DNA of 46,972 nucleotides from positions 1 through 46,972 of the forward strand of contig PANU01000040.1 of NCBI GenBank assembly GCA_002707745.1, read 5' to 3'. The first letter of the stretch is position 1. Each line of letters opens with the position of its first letter. The position numbers and the translations under genes are program-made. This DNA comes from Flavobacteriaceae bacterium. GTDB taxonomy: Bacteria; Bacteroidota; Bacteroidia; Flavobacteriales; Flavobacteriaceae. A model generated the notes under the pieces. That model saw nothing but the letters and a program-made list of their open reading frames with translations. It had not been told where the DNA came from and did no database searches. Below are positions 1-8,026 of the stretch, in pieces.

Positions 1-351
1 AGAAAGGACAATGTCTTCAGTTTCATTTAAAACAATGTCGCCACCATCGTAGTTTTCAATAATTTGTGGCTTTACATTGGCTCCGGTAAAATCGGGTGTG
101 GTATCAAAGTGTGATACAAAACCAATAACGGGAACATCTGCTTCAATATTGGAAGGTAGCGTTGCCATGATGTAAGCGTTCTCGTCTATGGTTACATCTT
201 GCATACCAATTTCTTTTAGTTCTTTTACCAAAGCATTTGCCAGATCCCATTGCTTTGCGGTACTGGGGGTTGTATTGCTTTCCGGATCACTTTCAGTATC
301 TACAGTTACGTAACTTATAAAACGGTTTATGAGGTGTTGTTTGTCTAGCAT
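1..351 (-). CDS. pepT: Peptidase T (tripeptide aminopeptidase), N-terminal part, cut by window edge
   Basis: Zinc-dependent M20B exopeptidase that removes the N-terminal residue from tripeptides in the cytoplasm. Only the first 117 codons lie in the window; the rest runs off the left edge. The protein begins [11 protein letters not shown] and carries the metal-binding motif SHFDTTPDF at about residues 80-88 (His81, Asp83), matching the HxDTxPDF signature of PepT. A motif resembling the Bacteroidota -7 element (TAATTTTG on this strand, 371-378) lies 20 bases upstream of the ATG. The gene is divergent from pyrD. The family call is firm; completeness cannot be judged. Confidence 0.9.
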   Translation of the reverse strand, partial: MLDKQHLINRFISYVTVDTESDPESNTTPSTAKQWDLANALVKELKEIGMQDVTIDENAYIMATLPSNIEADVPVIGFVSHFDTTPDFTGANVKPQIIENYDGGDIVLNETEDIVLS

Positions 352-370
352 AGCGTGTTTGGTTATGTTA

Positions 371-378
371 CAAAATTA
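371..378 (-). promoter_or_regulatory. -7 promoter element for pepT
   Basis: Reads TAATTTTG on the reverse strand, a full match to the Bacteroidota TAnnTTTG element, 20 bases from the pepT start. No clear -33 TTG is seen at the usual distance. Confidence 0.5.
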
Positions 379-414
379 ACGGAATAACCCGAACCTTTTT
401 ACTCGTTTTAATAC

Positions 415-422
415 TATTTTTG
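415..422 (+). promoter_or_regulatory. -7 promoter element for pyrD
   Basis: TATTTTTG matches TAnnTTTG and sits 18 bases before the pyrD ATG. The -33 region is T-rich without a clean TTG. The divergent pepT element lies about 40 bases away, so both genes start from one short intergenic region. Confidence 0.5.
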
Positions 423-439
423 CAAAACAACCCACCACT

Positions 440-1471
440 ATGTACAAATCGCTACTCCGTCCGCTTTTATTTACTTCAGATCCTGAAAAAGTACATTACT
501 TTACTTTTAAAATGGTTAAAAACCTTCATAAGCTTGGTTTTGCCGGTATTTTTAGGAGTATTTATAAAAAAACCGATACGCGTTTAGAGCGAAACTTATT
601 CGGATTAACATTTCCAAATCCTGTGGGACTAGCGGCTGGATTCGATAAAGATGCTAAACTTTATAAAGAACTGGCAAATTTTGGTTTTGGCTTTATTGAA
701 ATTGGTACTGTAACTCCAAAACCACAAGAGGGAAATCCGAAAAAAAGATTATTCCGTTTAAAAGAAGATAGCGCTATTATTAACCGAATGGGTTTTAATA
801 ACGGCGGTGTTGCTGAAGCTGTACAACGTTTAAAAAAGAACCCTAAGCCAGGTCAAAAAGGACACGTGTTAATTGGAGGAAACATAGGTAAAAACAAAGT
901 AACTCCTAATGAGGAAGCTGTTACCGATTATATACTTTGTTTTGAAGCGCTATTTAACTACGTAGATTATTTTGTAGTAAATGTAAGTTCACCAAACACG
1001 CCAAATCTTAGAGCTTTACAGGATAAAGAGCCGCTCACAAAACTCTTGAAAGTCCTGAAAACAGCAAATGCCAAAAAAGCTACTCCCAAGCCTATTTTAC
1101 TGAAAATTGCTCCGGATTTAACAAACGAACAATTGTTGGACATTATAGAGATTGTAGCAGAAACTAAAATTGATGGAGTAATTGCTACAAACACTACCAT
1201 TTCCAGAGAAGGGTTACAGTCTAAAAATAAAACTGAAACAGGAGGCTTGAGTGGAAAACCTTTAACGAGCCGTTCTACAGAGGTAATTCGTTTCCTTTCA
1301 GAAAAAAGTAACAACGCATTTCCAATAATTGGGGTAGGTGGAATACATTCCGCCAAAGATGCTCTGGAAAAAATAGATGCAGGTGCCAGCCTGGTACAAC
1401 TCTATACAGGCTTTATTTATGAAGGCCCTGCACTTATTAAAGAAATTAATGAGGCGCTTCTTTCACGATAG
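440..1471 (+). CDS. pyrD: Quinone-dependent dihydroorotate dehydrogenase (class 2)
   Basis: FMN enzyme that oxidises dihydroorotate to orotate in pyrimidine synthesis and passes electrons to the membrane quinone pool. At 343 aa it has class 2 length, with the amphipathic N-terminal helix region (residues 1-40) that docks the enzyme to the membrane. Visible motifs are [11 protein letters not shown] (60-70), IEIGTVTP (87-94), NRMGFNN (115-121), the catalytic loop [11 protein letters not shown] (181-191, Ser183/Ser184 in the base position) and the FMN-phosphate loops IGVGGI and QLYTGF near the C-terminus. The ATG at 440 has a -7 element 18 bases upstream. A LysE-type gene follows after 5 bases, suggesting co-transcription. 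Confidence 0.97.
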   Translation: MYKSLLRPLLFTSDPEKVHYFTFKMVKNLHKLGFAGIFRSIYKKTDTRLERNLFGLTFPNPVGLAAGFDKDAKLYKELANFGFGFIEIGTVTPKPQEGNPKKRLFRLKEDSAIINRMGFNNGGVAEAVQRLKKNPKPGQKGHVLIGGNIGKNKVTPNEEAVTDYILCFEALFNYVDYFVVNVSSPNTPNLRALQDKEPLTKLLKVLKTANAKKATPKPILLKIAPDLTNEQLLDIIEIVAETKIDGVIATNTTISREGLQSKNKTETGGLSGKPLTSRSTEVIRFLSEKSNNAFPIIGVGGIHSAKDALEKIDAGASLVQLYTGFIYEGPALIKEINEALLSR

Positions 1472-1476
1472 TACCT

Positions 1477-2091
1477 ATGCTGGAAACACTGTTGTCATTT
1501 TCTCTTGCAACTCTGGTTTTGGCGCTCTCGCCGGGACCCGATAATATTTATGTGCTCACACAATCTCTTGCACACGGCAGTAAAAGTGGAATTGCAACAG
1601 TTGCAGGACTCATAAGCGGATGCATTGTACACACGGCTTTGCTGGCATTTGGTATTTCAGCTTTAATTACCGCTTCACCAGCATTATTTTTTTTCATAAA
1701 ATGTATAGGCGCAGCATATTTGCTATACTTAGCATATAAGGTAGCTAAGGCAGATGCTGCTATACAGGTAACTACTCAAAATTCACAAAAAAAATCCAAC
1801 TGGCAGTATTTCAAGATTGGAGTGTTTATGAATTTGGTAAACCCTAAAGTAATGTTGTTTTTTATTGCTTTTTTTCCTGCATTTCTATGGAATCCTTTAG
1901 CCGGAACTGTGCTTCAGTTTTTTATACTGGGAGGGGTTTTTATGATGGTTTCCTTTATTGTATTTAGTTGTATTGCACTTCTTGCTGGTAGTATTTCAAA
2001 GTATTTAAAGAGTACTAACCGCGTAGGAATAGTGCTTAAATGGCTGCAGGTTTTTGTATTTGTTGGAATTGCAATTTTTATTTTTTTATAA
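1477..2091 (+). CDS. LysE/RhtB-family amino-acid exporter
   Basis: Integral inner-membrane protein of 204 aa with about six hydrophobic segments, the usual size of the LysE/RhtB family that exports amino acids or similar small molecules. The N-terminal signature LALSPGPDNIYVLTQSLAHG (residues 16-35) is the family hallmark, and NLVNPKVMLFFIAFFP (about 120-135) is the second conserved block. It starts 5 bases after pyrD and is probably in the same transcript. The substrate cannot be read from sequence, and the link to pyrimidine synthesis may be only positional. Confidence 0.9.
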   Translation: MLETLLSFSLATLVLALSPGPDNIYVLTQSLAHGSKSGIATVAGLISGCIVHTALLAFGISALITASPALFFFIKCIGAAYLLYLAYKVAKADAAIQVTTQNSQKKSNWQYFKIGVFMNLVNPKVMLFFIAFFPAFLWNPLAGTVLQFFILGGVFMMVSFIVFSCIALLAGSISKYLKSTNRVGIVLKWLQVFVFVGIAIFIFL

Positions 2092-2190
2092 TAGTTTTTG
2101 CCATTATTTGCGTTACGTCCATAAAACATTGTATTTTTTTATCCCACCAACTATTAAGTTTCTTATGCTTGCTTCTATTTTTTTTAGAAA

Positions 2191-2218
2191 ATCGTACATC
2201 GTACTTCGTAAATCGTAC
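2191..2218. repeat. Four tandem heptamers related to ATCGTAC
   Basis: Four 7-base units lie head to tail: ATCGTAC, ATCGTAC, TTCGTAA, ATCGTAC. They sit between the LysE gene and the -7 element of the HMG-CoA lyase gene. Three copies are identical and one differs at two positions. Each unit contains CGTA, so the array is also rich in GTAC palindromes. Function is unknown. Confidence 0.75.
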
Positions 2219-2227
2219 CTCAAATAC

Positions 2228-2235
2228 TATCTTTG
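2228..2235 (+). promoter_or_regulatory. -7 promoter element, HMG-CoA lyase gene
   Basis: TATCTTTG matches TAnnTTTG. It ends only 6 bases before the ATG at 2242, so the mRNA leader would be extremely short or absent. It also overlaps the alternative TTG codon at 2233, which argues against that TTG as the translation start. Confidence 0.5.
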
Positions 2236-2241
2236 AATGTG

Positions 2242-3105
2242 ATGCAACATGTAAAAATTATAGAATGTCCCAGAGATGCTATGCAAGGCATTAAAGACTG
2301 GATTCCTACCAAAACAAAGGTGCAATATATCCAATCGCTTTTGCGCTGTGGGTTCGATACTATTGACTTTGGCAGCTTTGTGTCTCCTAAGGCTATACCG
2401 CAGATGAAAGATACTGCCGAGGTTTTAGCACAACTGGATTTATCAAACGCCCAAAGTAAGCTGCTGGCTATTGTAGCTAATGTCCGGGGTGCAGAAGCAG
2501 CATTAGCACATCCTGAGATTCAATATTTAGGATACCCGTTTTCAATTTCTGAAAATTTCCAGATGCGGAATACTCATAAAACTATTGCACAATCTATAGA
2601 CGTATTGCAGGAAATTCTGGATTTGGCAGCTGCAAAAAATAAAGAAGTAGTGACCTATCTTTCCATGGGGTTTGGGAATCCGTATGGCGATCCGTGGAAT
2701 GTGGAAATAGTAGGGGAGTGGGCTGAAAAGTTAGCAAAAATGGGTGTCACCATTTTATCGTTAAGTGATACAGTTGGCACCTCTACACCTGAGATTATTA
2801 CCTATCTTTTTTCTAATTTAATCCCTGCCTATCCAAACATTGAATTTGGAGCGCATTTGCATACAACCCCAACCGCATGGCATGAAAAAGTACAAGCGGC
2901 GTATGCTTCTGGTTGTAGAAGGTTTGATGGTGCTATTCAGGGTTTTGGTGGTTGTCCTATGGCAAAAGATGAACTCACGGGAAATATGCCTACCGAAAAA
3001 ATGCTCAGTTTTTTTACTGCTGAAAAGGTAAATAGCAACATACATCCCATGTCTTTTGAAAGTGCTCATAACGAAGCCACTAAGATTTTTACGAAGTACC
3101 ACTAA
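2242..3105 (+). CDS. Hydroxymethylglutaryl-CoA lyase
   Basis: Cleaves HMG-CoA to acetyl-CoA and acetoacetate, the last step of leucine breakdown. It belongs to the DRE-TIM / HMGL-like family. The N-terminus has ECPRDAMQG, the variant of the usual RDGLQ seen in Bacteroidota enzymes, followed by GFDTIDFGSFVSPKAIPQM. LSDTVGTSTP and GAHLHT supply further barrel-end residues, and GGCPMAKDELTGN near the C-terminus is the catalytic-cysteine loop. An in-frame TTG at 2233 would add three residues, but it lies inside the -7 element, so I chose ATG 2242 (MQHVKIIECPRD). Length (287 aa) is normal. Confidence 0.9.
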   Translation: MQHVKIIECPRDAMQGIKDWIPTKTKVQYIQSLLRCGFDTIDFGSFVSPKAIPQMKDTAEVLAQLDLSNAQSKLLAIVANVRGAEAALAHPEIQYLGYPFSISENFQMRNTHKTIAQSIDVLQEILDLAAAKNKEVVTYLSMGFGNPYGDPWNVEIVGEWAEKLAKMGVTILSLSDTVGTSTPEIITYLFSNLIPAYPNIEFGAHLHTTPTAWHEKVQAAYASGCRRFDGAIQGFGGCPMAKDELTGNMPTEKMLSFFTAEKVNSNIHPMSFESAHNEATKIFTKYH

Positions 3106-3224
3106 TACTACCGAAATCTGAAAGCGAAACCTAAAAATGAAGAATTAGATTGATGAGCAAGTTGTTTTGAAGATAATAGCATAGCATAGTAAGTAACATA
3201 GTGTTTTTTAAAAATACAGCTAAA

Positions 3225-4817
3225 ATGAAACGTAAAGAACGATGTGCTAAAACCAACAAATTTCTTTCCCTCGGGGAGTTTAAAAGGAGACTTTTTTTTC
3301 TTTCTTCTGTACTATTTCTTTTAATTTTTAGCTGTAAATCCAAAACGTCGGTTGTTAAAAAAGAAAATCCTAACGTTGTCTTCAAGATTATACAAATGAA
3401 CGATGTTTACGAAATCGCCCCGTTGAGTGGTGGTAAATATGGCGGACTGGCACGGGTAGCGCATGTAGTAGATTCTATAAAGTCTGAAAATCCAAATACC
3501 TTTTTAGTAATGGCAGGCGATTTTTTAAATCCGTCCTTGTTGGGCACCGTTAAAGTAGAAGGAGAACGCCTGCGCGGAAAACACATGATAGACGTACTGA
3601 ATGCCATGGAAGTAGATTTGGCAACATTCGGAAATCATGAATTCGATTTAAAAGAGGAAGATTTACAAAAAAGATTAAATGAGTCGGAGTTTGCGTGGAC
3701 TTCAGCCAATGTTTTTCAGCAAACCGAAGCAGGCCCCACAAGTTTTTATACTATAAAAAACGGAGATTCTACCAGAGTTTCAGATACCTATACATTTCAG
3801 ATAAAAAAGGCAGATACCACGGCACTTACCGTTGGTATATTTAGTGTGACCATAGACTCCAATCCGCAGGACTATGTATATTATAGCGACTATTTGGTAG
3901 AAGCAACTACTGCTGTACTTACCTTGGAGGCTCAAAAAGCCGATGTTGTTTTAGGACTTACGCACTTAGCTCTGGCACAAGATACCCAGGTAGCCAAAGC
4001 ACTTCCCCAAATACCATTGTTAATGGGCGGACACGAGCATAACGCTATGTTTGTGCCTGTAAATTCAACAAATATTGCCAAAGCCGATGCTAATGCAAAA
4101 ACAGTATATGTACATACCTTTTCCTATAATTTAGAGCATAAAAAGCTTCAAATTTATTCAGAATTGGTTCCTATTACAGACAAAACAGCATCATCTCCTA
4201 AGCTAAAAGCAGTGGTAGATGCCTGGAATAAAATTCTTGACGAAAAAATAAAAGAAGTAATCGCAAACCCTTCCGAAGTAATTTATAAAGCCGAAATCCC
4301 CCTGGATGGAACCGATATGGCCAACCGAAGCTCTCAAACCAATTTAGGAAAACTTATAACAAAGGGAATGGCGTATGCCTATAACAACGAAGTAGATTTG
4401 GTTTTTGTAAATGGAGGCTCCTTTAGGTTAGACGATATGCTGGAGGAAGATATAACAAGTCTGGATATTTTTAGGGTACTGCCTTTTGGAGGTAGTATTT
4501 ACAAAATTAAAATTAAAGGGAGCTTATTAAAAAAAGTGCTGGATTATGGAGAAGCCAATGTAGGTACAGGGGCTTATTTACACAGAATGGGCGTAGGTAA
4601 AAATACGTTAGATGGTCCATGGTTGTTACATGGAAGCCCACTGGAAGACGAAAAAATTTATACAGCTGCCGTAAGCGATTTTTTATTGAAAGGTTTTGAC
4701 ATTCCATTTTTAACAGCTGAAAATGAGGAAGTTTTAGAAGTGTATATGCCTTTAGAAACCGAGATGGCAAGTGATATTAGAAAGGCAGTAATTACATACC
4801 TAAAGAGCACCCAATAA
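3225..4817 (+). CDS. Secreted 5'-nucleotidase / metallophosphatase (UshA-like), lipoprotein
   Basis: Two-domain nucleotide phosphatase expected in the periplasm or on the surface, where it would release phosphate from nucleotides. Residues 1-37 form an unusually long signal ending in a lipobox (LLIFSC, Cys37). The N-terminal calcineurin-like domain shows MND (58-60), MAGDF (96-100), GNHEFD (136-141) and GGHEHN; the usual NDxH histidine is a tyrosine (NDVYEI). The C-terminal 5'-nucleotidase domain has the substrate motif NGGSFR. The open frame could start at a GTG at 3201, but ATG 3225 gives a sensible KR-rich signal start. No terminator is visible before the iron cassette downstream. Confidence 0.88.
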   Translation: MKRKERCAKTNKFLSLGEFKRRLFFLSSVLFLLIFSCKSKTSVVKKENPNVVFKIIQMNDVYEIAPLSGGKYGGLARVAHVVDSIKSENPNTFLVMAGDFLNPSLLGTVKVEGERLRGKHMIDVLNAMEVDLATFGNHEFDLKEEDLQKRLNESEFAWTSANVFQQTEAGPTSFYTIKNGDSTRVSDTYTFQIKKADTTALTVGIFSVTIDSNPQDYVYYSDYLVEATTAVLTLEAQKADVVLGLTHLALAQDTQVAKALPQIPLLMGGHEHNAMFVPVNSTNIAKADANAKTVYVHTFSYNLEHKKLQIYSELVPITDKTASSPKLKAVVDAWNKILDEKIKEVIANPSEVIYKAEIPLDGTDMANRSSQTNLGKLITKGMAYAYNNEVDLVFVNGGSFRLDDMLEEDITSLDIFRVLPFGGSIYKIKIKGSLLKKVLDYGEANVGTGAYLHRMGVGKNTLDGPWLLHGSPLEDEKIYTAAVSDFLLKGFDIPFLTAENEEVLEVYMPLETEMASDIRKAVITYLKSTQ

Positions 4818-4833
4818 GAAGGTGTTAAATTAA

Positions 4834-4848
4834 TTAGAATTGTTCTAA
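4834..4848. promoter_or_regulatory. Palindromic box TTAGAA-N3-TTCTAA upstream of the haem-binding gene
   Basis: Perfect 6+6 inverted repeat with a 3-base spacer (TTG), 36 bases before the ATG of the haem-binding protein gene. Weaker copies precede the next gene (5381-5395 and 5452-5466). Placement and symmetry suggest the operator of a dimeric regulator. An iron-responsive repressor is an inference from the genes downstream. Confidence 0.6.
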
Positions 4849-4884
4849 ATAATAAGTAATTTTACAGCCATAAAATCAACCACC

Positions 4885-5364
4885 ATGAATAAATTTGTAC
4901 GATACTTTTTACTTTTAGCTTTAGCAGCCCTTGTTGTCATTCAGTTTATACGCCCGGAAAAAAACAATGGGGGGTATGAAAGCGTGATGGCTTTTGAAAA
5001 AGAAACAAAGCCCAGCACTGAAGTGGCCGAAATTTTAAAAACTAATTGTTACGACTGCCATAGCAACCAGACACAATATCCTTGGTATGCCGAAATTGCA
5101 CCCATTTCATTTTGGCTCGATGAACACATTGAACATGGAAAAGGCCACTTTAATGTAAGTGAATGGAATAGTTACTCCACCAAAAAGAAAGATCATAAAC
5201 TGGAAGAATTAATTGAATTTGTAGAAGAAGGAGAGATGCCCTTAGACTCTTACACCTGGCTACATGGCGATTTGTCTGACGAAGACACCAAACTCATTCT
5301 ACAATGGGCTGGTTTAACGCGTCTTAAATATAAAGATAAACTGGAAGTTTCTCTGACTCCATAA
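4885..5364 (+). CDS. Haem-binding domain protein (CXXCH, membrane-anchored)
   Basis: Protein of 159 aa of the haem-binding-domain family common in Bacteroidota. Residues 6-22 form an uncleaved signal anchor, placing the rest in the periplasm. The c-type haem attachment motif CYDCH (Cys55, Cys58, His59) is followed by the family block QYPWYAEIAPISFWL (64-78) with paired His around 85-93 (EHIEHGKGH). It is the first gene of the iron/haem cassette, 67 bases after the nucleotidase stop, and its leader holds the perfect TTAGAA-N3-TTCTAA box. The role in haem handling or electron transfer is inferred. Confidence 0.85.
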   Translation: MNKFVRYFLLLALAALVVIQFIRPEKNNGGYESVMAFEKETKPSTEVAEILKTNCYDCHSNQTQYPWYAEIAPISFWLDEHIEHGKGHFNVSEWNSYSTKKKDHKLEELIEFVEEGEMPLDSYTWLHGDLSDEDTKLILQWAGLTRLKYKDKLEVSLTP

Positions 5365-5376
5365 AAACCCTTATTT

Positions 5377-5399
5377 TTATTTAAATTTATTCTAAATAA
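5377..5399. promoter_or_regulatory. Second copy of the palindromic box, adjacent to the -33 element
   Basis: TTATTTA and TAAATAA arms are separated by 9 bases. The inner part (5381-5395) reads TTAAAT-TTA-TTCTAA, which keeps the right half of the 4834-4848 box exactly and four of six bases of the left half. It ends 2 bases before the TTG of the promoter at 5402, a typical operator position. Confidence 0.5.
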
Positions 5400-5401
5400 G
5401 C

Positions 5402-5432
5402 TTGTGAGTTTTCATTTTGCTTTTTATTTTTG
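5402..5432 (+). promoter_or_regulatory. Complete Bacteroidota promoter for the DUF4856 gene (TTG-N20-TATTTTTG)
   Basis: TTG at 5402-5404, a 20-base spacer, then TATTTTTG at 5425-5432. This is one of the best promoter matches in the window. Box-like palindromes flank it on both sides. Confidence 0.65.
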
Positions 5433-5451
5433 CGCTGAAATAATCAACTAT

Positions 5452-5466
5452 TTATATTCAGTCTAA
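5452..5466. promoter_or_regulatory. Third copy of the palindromic box, in the DUF4856 leader
   Basis: TTATAT-TCA-GTCTAA, a degenerate copy of TTAGAA-N3-TTCTAA, lies about 20 bases downstream of the -7 element and 11 bases before the ATG. With the copy at 5377-5399 it brackets the promoter. Confidence 0.4.
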
Positions 5467-5477
5467 ATAAAATTAAA

Positions 5478-6701
5478 ATGAAAAAATTATTTTTACCAGC
5501 CTTATTTGTCACAATACTATTTACTTCCTGTTCATCAGATGACGATAGTGGTGAGGCAATTTCAAATAATGTGGAAGCACCTGCAACGTATGTTTTTGAA
5601 CGAGACGGAGCTTCAACTGTAAGTTTTAGTGGCCAGACTACGCGACTATTAATGGCCGAAGAAATTTTAGAAGCTTTTAAAGATTTCGATAATGCTACCC
5701 AAACCTCCCTGCAAAATATGTTTGCACACGTAGAAGGTGCAGCCGATTTCAGCAGTGAAGATTTAAATAATTCAGATAAAAGTGTTCGTAGCAAGACAGC
5801 TGCTTCCAAAGATTTTTTTGGGGCCAATACTACCGAAGCTGCACAAATTAAAACTACGTTCGACGGGTATATTTCAACACAAATTAACGAGGTGTTTCCT
5901 AACCAGAATGTTGCAGCAGCTCCAGGAGTTGCCGGACAAATTGCCGATGGATCTTCGGTACGTTACGTAACAGGAAAAGGACTGGAAATGAATCAAACCT
6001 TTGCCAAAGGTCTTATTGGGGCTCTTATGGCAGACCAGATGCTTAATAATTATTTAGGAACTGCTGTTTTAGACGAAGCAGATAACCGCTCCAATAACGA
6101 CAATGCTATTACGGAAACCGATAAATCCTACACTACCATGGAACACAAATGGGATGAAGCATACGGATATTTATTTGGTACAAGTGCAAATGTTGCGAAT
6201 CCTTTACCTACCATTGGTGAAGATGATAGTTTTTTAAATAAATATACAGGTAGTGTTAATGATGATTCCGACTTTAACGGGATAGCCGAGTCTATTTACA
6301 ATGCTTTTAAGCTTGGTAGAGCTGCAATTGTTGCCAAAAATTATGAAGTCCGTGATGAGCAAGCAGCAACTATACGTCAAAAAGTTTCAGAAGTTCTTGC
6401 CATACGCAGTGTTTATTACCTTCAGAATGGGAAGACTGCTATTGCAAACGGCGATATGGGCGGTGCTTTCCATGATCTTTCTGAAGCATATGGATTTGTA
6501 TATAGCCTTCGATTTACAAGAAATACTGCAGATGGAATGTCTTTCTTTAGCAGAAGTGAAGTAGATAGTTTCTTAACCGATTTGATGAGTGAAGGAGCAA
6601 ACGGTCTTTGGGATGTAACGCCAGCAACATTAGATGCTATTTCTGAAGCCATTGCCGCTAAGTTTTCATTTACAGTAGCTCAGGCTGCCAGTGCAGAGTA
6701 A
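5478..6701 (+). CDS. DUF4856 family lipoprotein (iron-associated)
   Basis: Exported lipoprotein of 407 aa: hydrophobic signal ending in LFTSC (Cys18) followed by an acidic SSDDDSG tether. The body is helical and resembles the DUF4856 family, which I know as a companion of imelysin genes in marine Flavobacteriia. Recognisable stretches include GKGLEMNQTFAKGLIGALMADQ (split here only by reading) and an HKWDEAYGYLFG block in the middle. No catalytic motif can be named. It is preceded by a strong promoter flanked by two box-like palindromes and followed by a hairpin, then imelysin. An iron-acquisition role is inferred from context. Confidence 0.8.
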   Translation: MKKLFLPALFVTILFTSCSSDDDSGEAISNNVEAPATYVFERDGASTVSFSGQTTRLLMAEEILEAFKDFDNATQTSLQNMFAHVEGAADFSSEDLNNSDKSVRSKTAASKDFFGANTTEAAQIKTTFDGYISTQINEVFPNQNVAAAPGVAGQIADGSSVRYVTGKGLEMNQTFAKGLIGALMADQMLNNYLGTAVLDEADNRSNNDNAITETDKSYTTMEHKWDEAYGYLFGTSANVANPLPTIGEDDSFLNKYTGSVNDDSDFNGIAESIYNAFKLGRAAIVAKNYEVRDEQAATIRQKVSEVLAIRSVYYLQNGKTAIANGDMGGAFHDLSEAYGFVYSLRFTRNTADGMSFFSRSEVDSFLTDLMSEGANGLWDVTPATLDAISEAIAAKFSFTVAQAASAE

Positions 6702-6723
6702 GCCCGTAAAATGAATAGCCAAC

Positions 6724-6760
6724 GCAACCTGTTTTTTACAAAGGAAATAGGTTGCATTTT
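6724..6760 (+). terminator. Hairpin terminator after the DUF4856 gene
   Basis: GCAACCT (6724-6730) pairs with AGGTTGC (6749-6755); the stem extends inward through G-U and three A-U pairs and is followed by ATTTTTG. GGTTGC can pair instead with GCAACC at 6770-6775, so two exclusive folds exist. Confidence 0.6.
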
Positions 6761-6762
6761 TG

Positions 6763-6770
6763 TAATTTTG
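6763..6770 (+). promoter_or_regulatory. -7 promoter element for imelysin gene
   Basis: TAATTTTG matches TAnnTTTG, 22 bases before the imelysin ATG. No TTG is found at a suitable -33 distance. The element lies inside the loop of the second possible hairpin. Confidence 0.45.
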
Positions 6771-6792
6771 CAACCCGAAAAAATAAAATAAG

Positions 6793-7914
6793 ATGATCTT
6801 GAAAAAAATTTTTATAACACTGCTGTTTGTTACAACACTGTATGCCTGCTCCAAAAGCGACGACATTAATCCAGAAGAAAATCAAGATAATTTTGACCGT
6901 GCCGAAATGCTTGTAAACTGGGCAGATAATATTATTGTACCATCTTACAACGACTTTAATCTTACTACGGTTAATCTCATCTCATTTACTGCAGCTTTTA
7001 ATGAAACCACTACGCAAGAAAACTTAGAAATGCTTCGTACGGTTTATAAAGAAGCCTACTTGTCTTTTCAGAATGTTGCTTTATTTGAAATAGGTCCAGC
7101 CGAAACAGTTCGTTTTTATGATAGATTGAATACATATCCTACCAATATTTCAGAAATTGAGGGGCTAATTGCTGCCGGCGCTACAGATTTAAGTCTTCCT
7201 TCCACCAATGATGCTCAAGGGTTTCCAGCTATAGATTATATGCTTTATGGGGTTGGGGAAAACGATGTTGAAATTCTAGAATTTTACACTACACACCCTA
7301 ATGCTGAAAAAAACAAAGCTTTTTTAATGGCATTGGTTTCCAATATTAATGGCTTAATAAGCAATGTTTCTGAAAACTGGACAGCTGGGTATCGGGATGA
7401 TTTTGTAAATAACAACGGCTCTTCTGCCGCTGCTTCAGTAGATAAACTCACCAACGACTTTGTTTTTTATTATGAGAAACACTTGCGTGCAGGAAAAATA
7501 GGTATTCCCGCCGGCATATTTTCAAACAACCCACTTCCAAACACGGTAGAAGCATTGTATGCTAAAGATTTTTCAAAAGCCTTAGCGTTAGAAGCTTTAA
7601 ATGCAACAGAACGTTTCTTTAAAGGACAATCGTTTAATACTAGTGAAACCGGCCCAAGTTATGCCGGCTATCTTAATTTTTTAAATACTATAAAAAACGG
7701 AGAAGATTTAAGTAGTATCATCACGGCACAATTTTCTATCGCAAAAAATCAGTTGAATACGCTCGATACTAATTTTATAAACCAGATTAATACAAATAAC
7801 AGCGCAATGCTGCAAACCTACGACGAACTGCAACGTAACGTAATCCTGCTGAAAGTGGATATGATGCAGGCTTTGAGTATTAATGTAGATTATGTAGATG
7901 CAGACGGGGATTAG
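6793..7914 (+). CDS. Imelysin family lipoprotein (iron-regulated)
   Basis: Helical exported protein of 373 aa of the imelysin/EfeO-like family, associated with iron uptake. The signal ends in the lipobox TLYAC (Cys19), then an acidic linker. The family motif GxHxxE is replaced by GFPAID (residues 143-148) within GFPAIDYMLYG, the form found in the algp7-type/IPPA-like branch. VYKEAYLSFQNVALFEIGP (84-102) is the conserved first-helix block. It lies in order haem-binding protein, DUF4856, imelysin, HTTM, TonB receptor. Direct iron binding is uncertain because the histidine and glutamate of the canonical motif are absent. Confidence 0.87.
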   Translation: MILKKIFITLLFVTTLYACSKSDDINPEENQDNFDRAEMLVNWADNIIVPSYNDFNLTTVNLISFTAAFNETTTQENLEMLRTVYKEAYLSFQNVALFEIGPAETVRFYDRLNTYPTNISEIEGLIAAGATDLSLPSTNDAQGFPAIDYMLYGVGENDVEILEFYTTHPNAEKNKAFLMALVSNINGLISNVSENWTAGYRDDFVNNNGSSAAASVDKLTNDFVFYYEKHLRAGKIGIPAGIFSNNPLPNTVEALYAKDFSKALALEALNATERFFKGQSFNTSETGPSYAGYLNFLNTIKNGEDLSSIITAQFSIAKNQLNTLDTNFINQINTNNSAMLQTYDELQRNVILLKVDMMQALSINVDYVDADGD

Positions 7915-8026
7915 TCACGATATAATTTTACCTCAGATCCTAACAGTAACCCACTACCTTGGGTTGAACTAATTAATAAAGATTGGAATTTTTTAAACAA
8001 TTGCTATTAAATCGTTAAAAACATAT

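Noticed and set aside
2191-2218. CRISPR array
   Set aside because: Units are 7 bases with no spacers, and no cas genes are in the window.
2040-2294. Forward frames overlapping the end of the LysE gene and the start of HMG-CoA lyase
   Set aside because: Very Phe/Leu/Ser-rich translations of AT-rich spacer and no family resemblance.
7948-7965. Hairpin AACCCA-N6-TGGGTT upstream of HTTM
   Set aside because: Six-base stem without T-tract; too weak to call a terminator or regulatory site.
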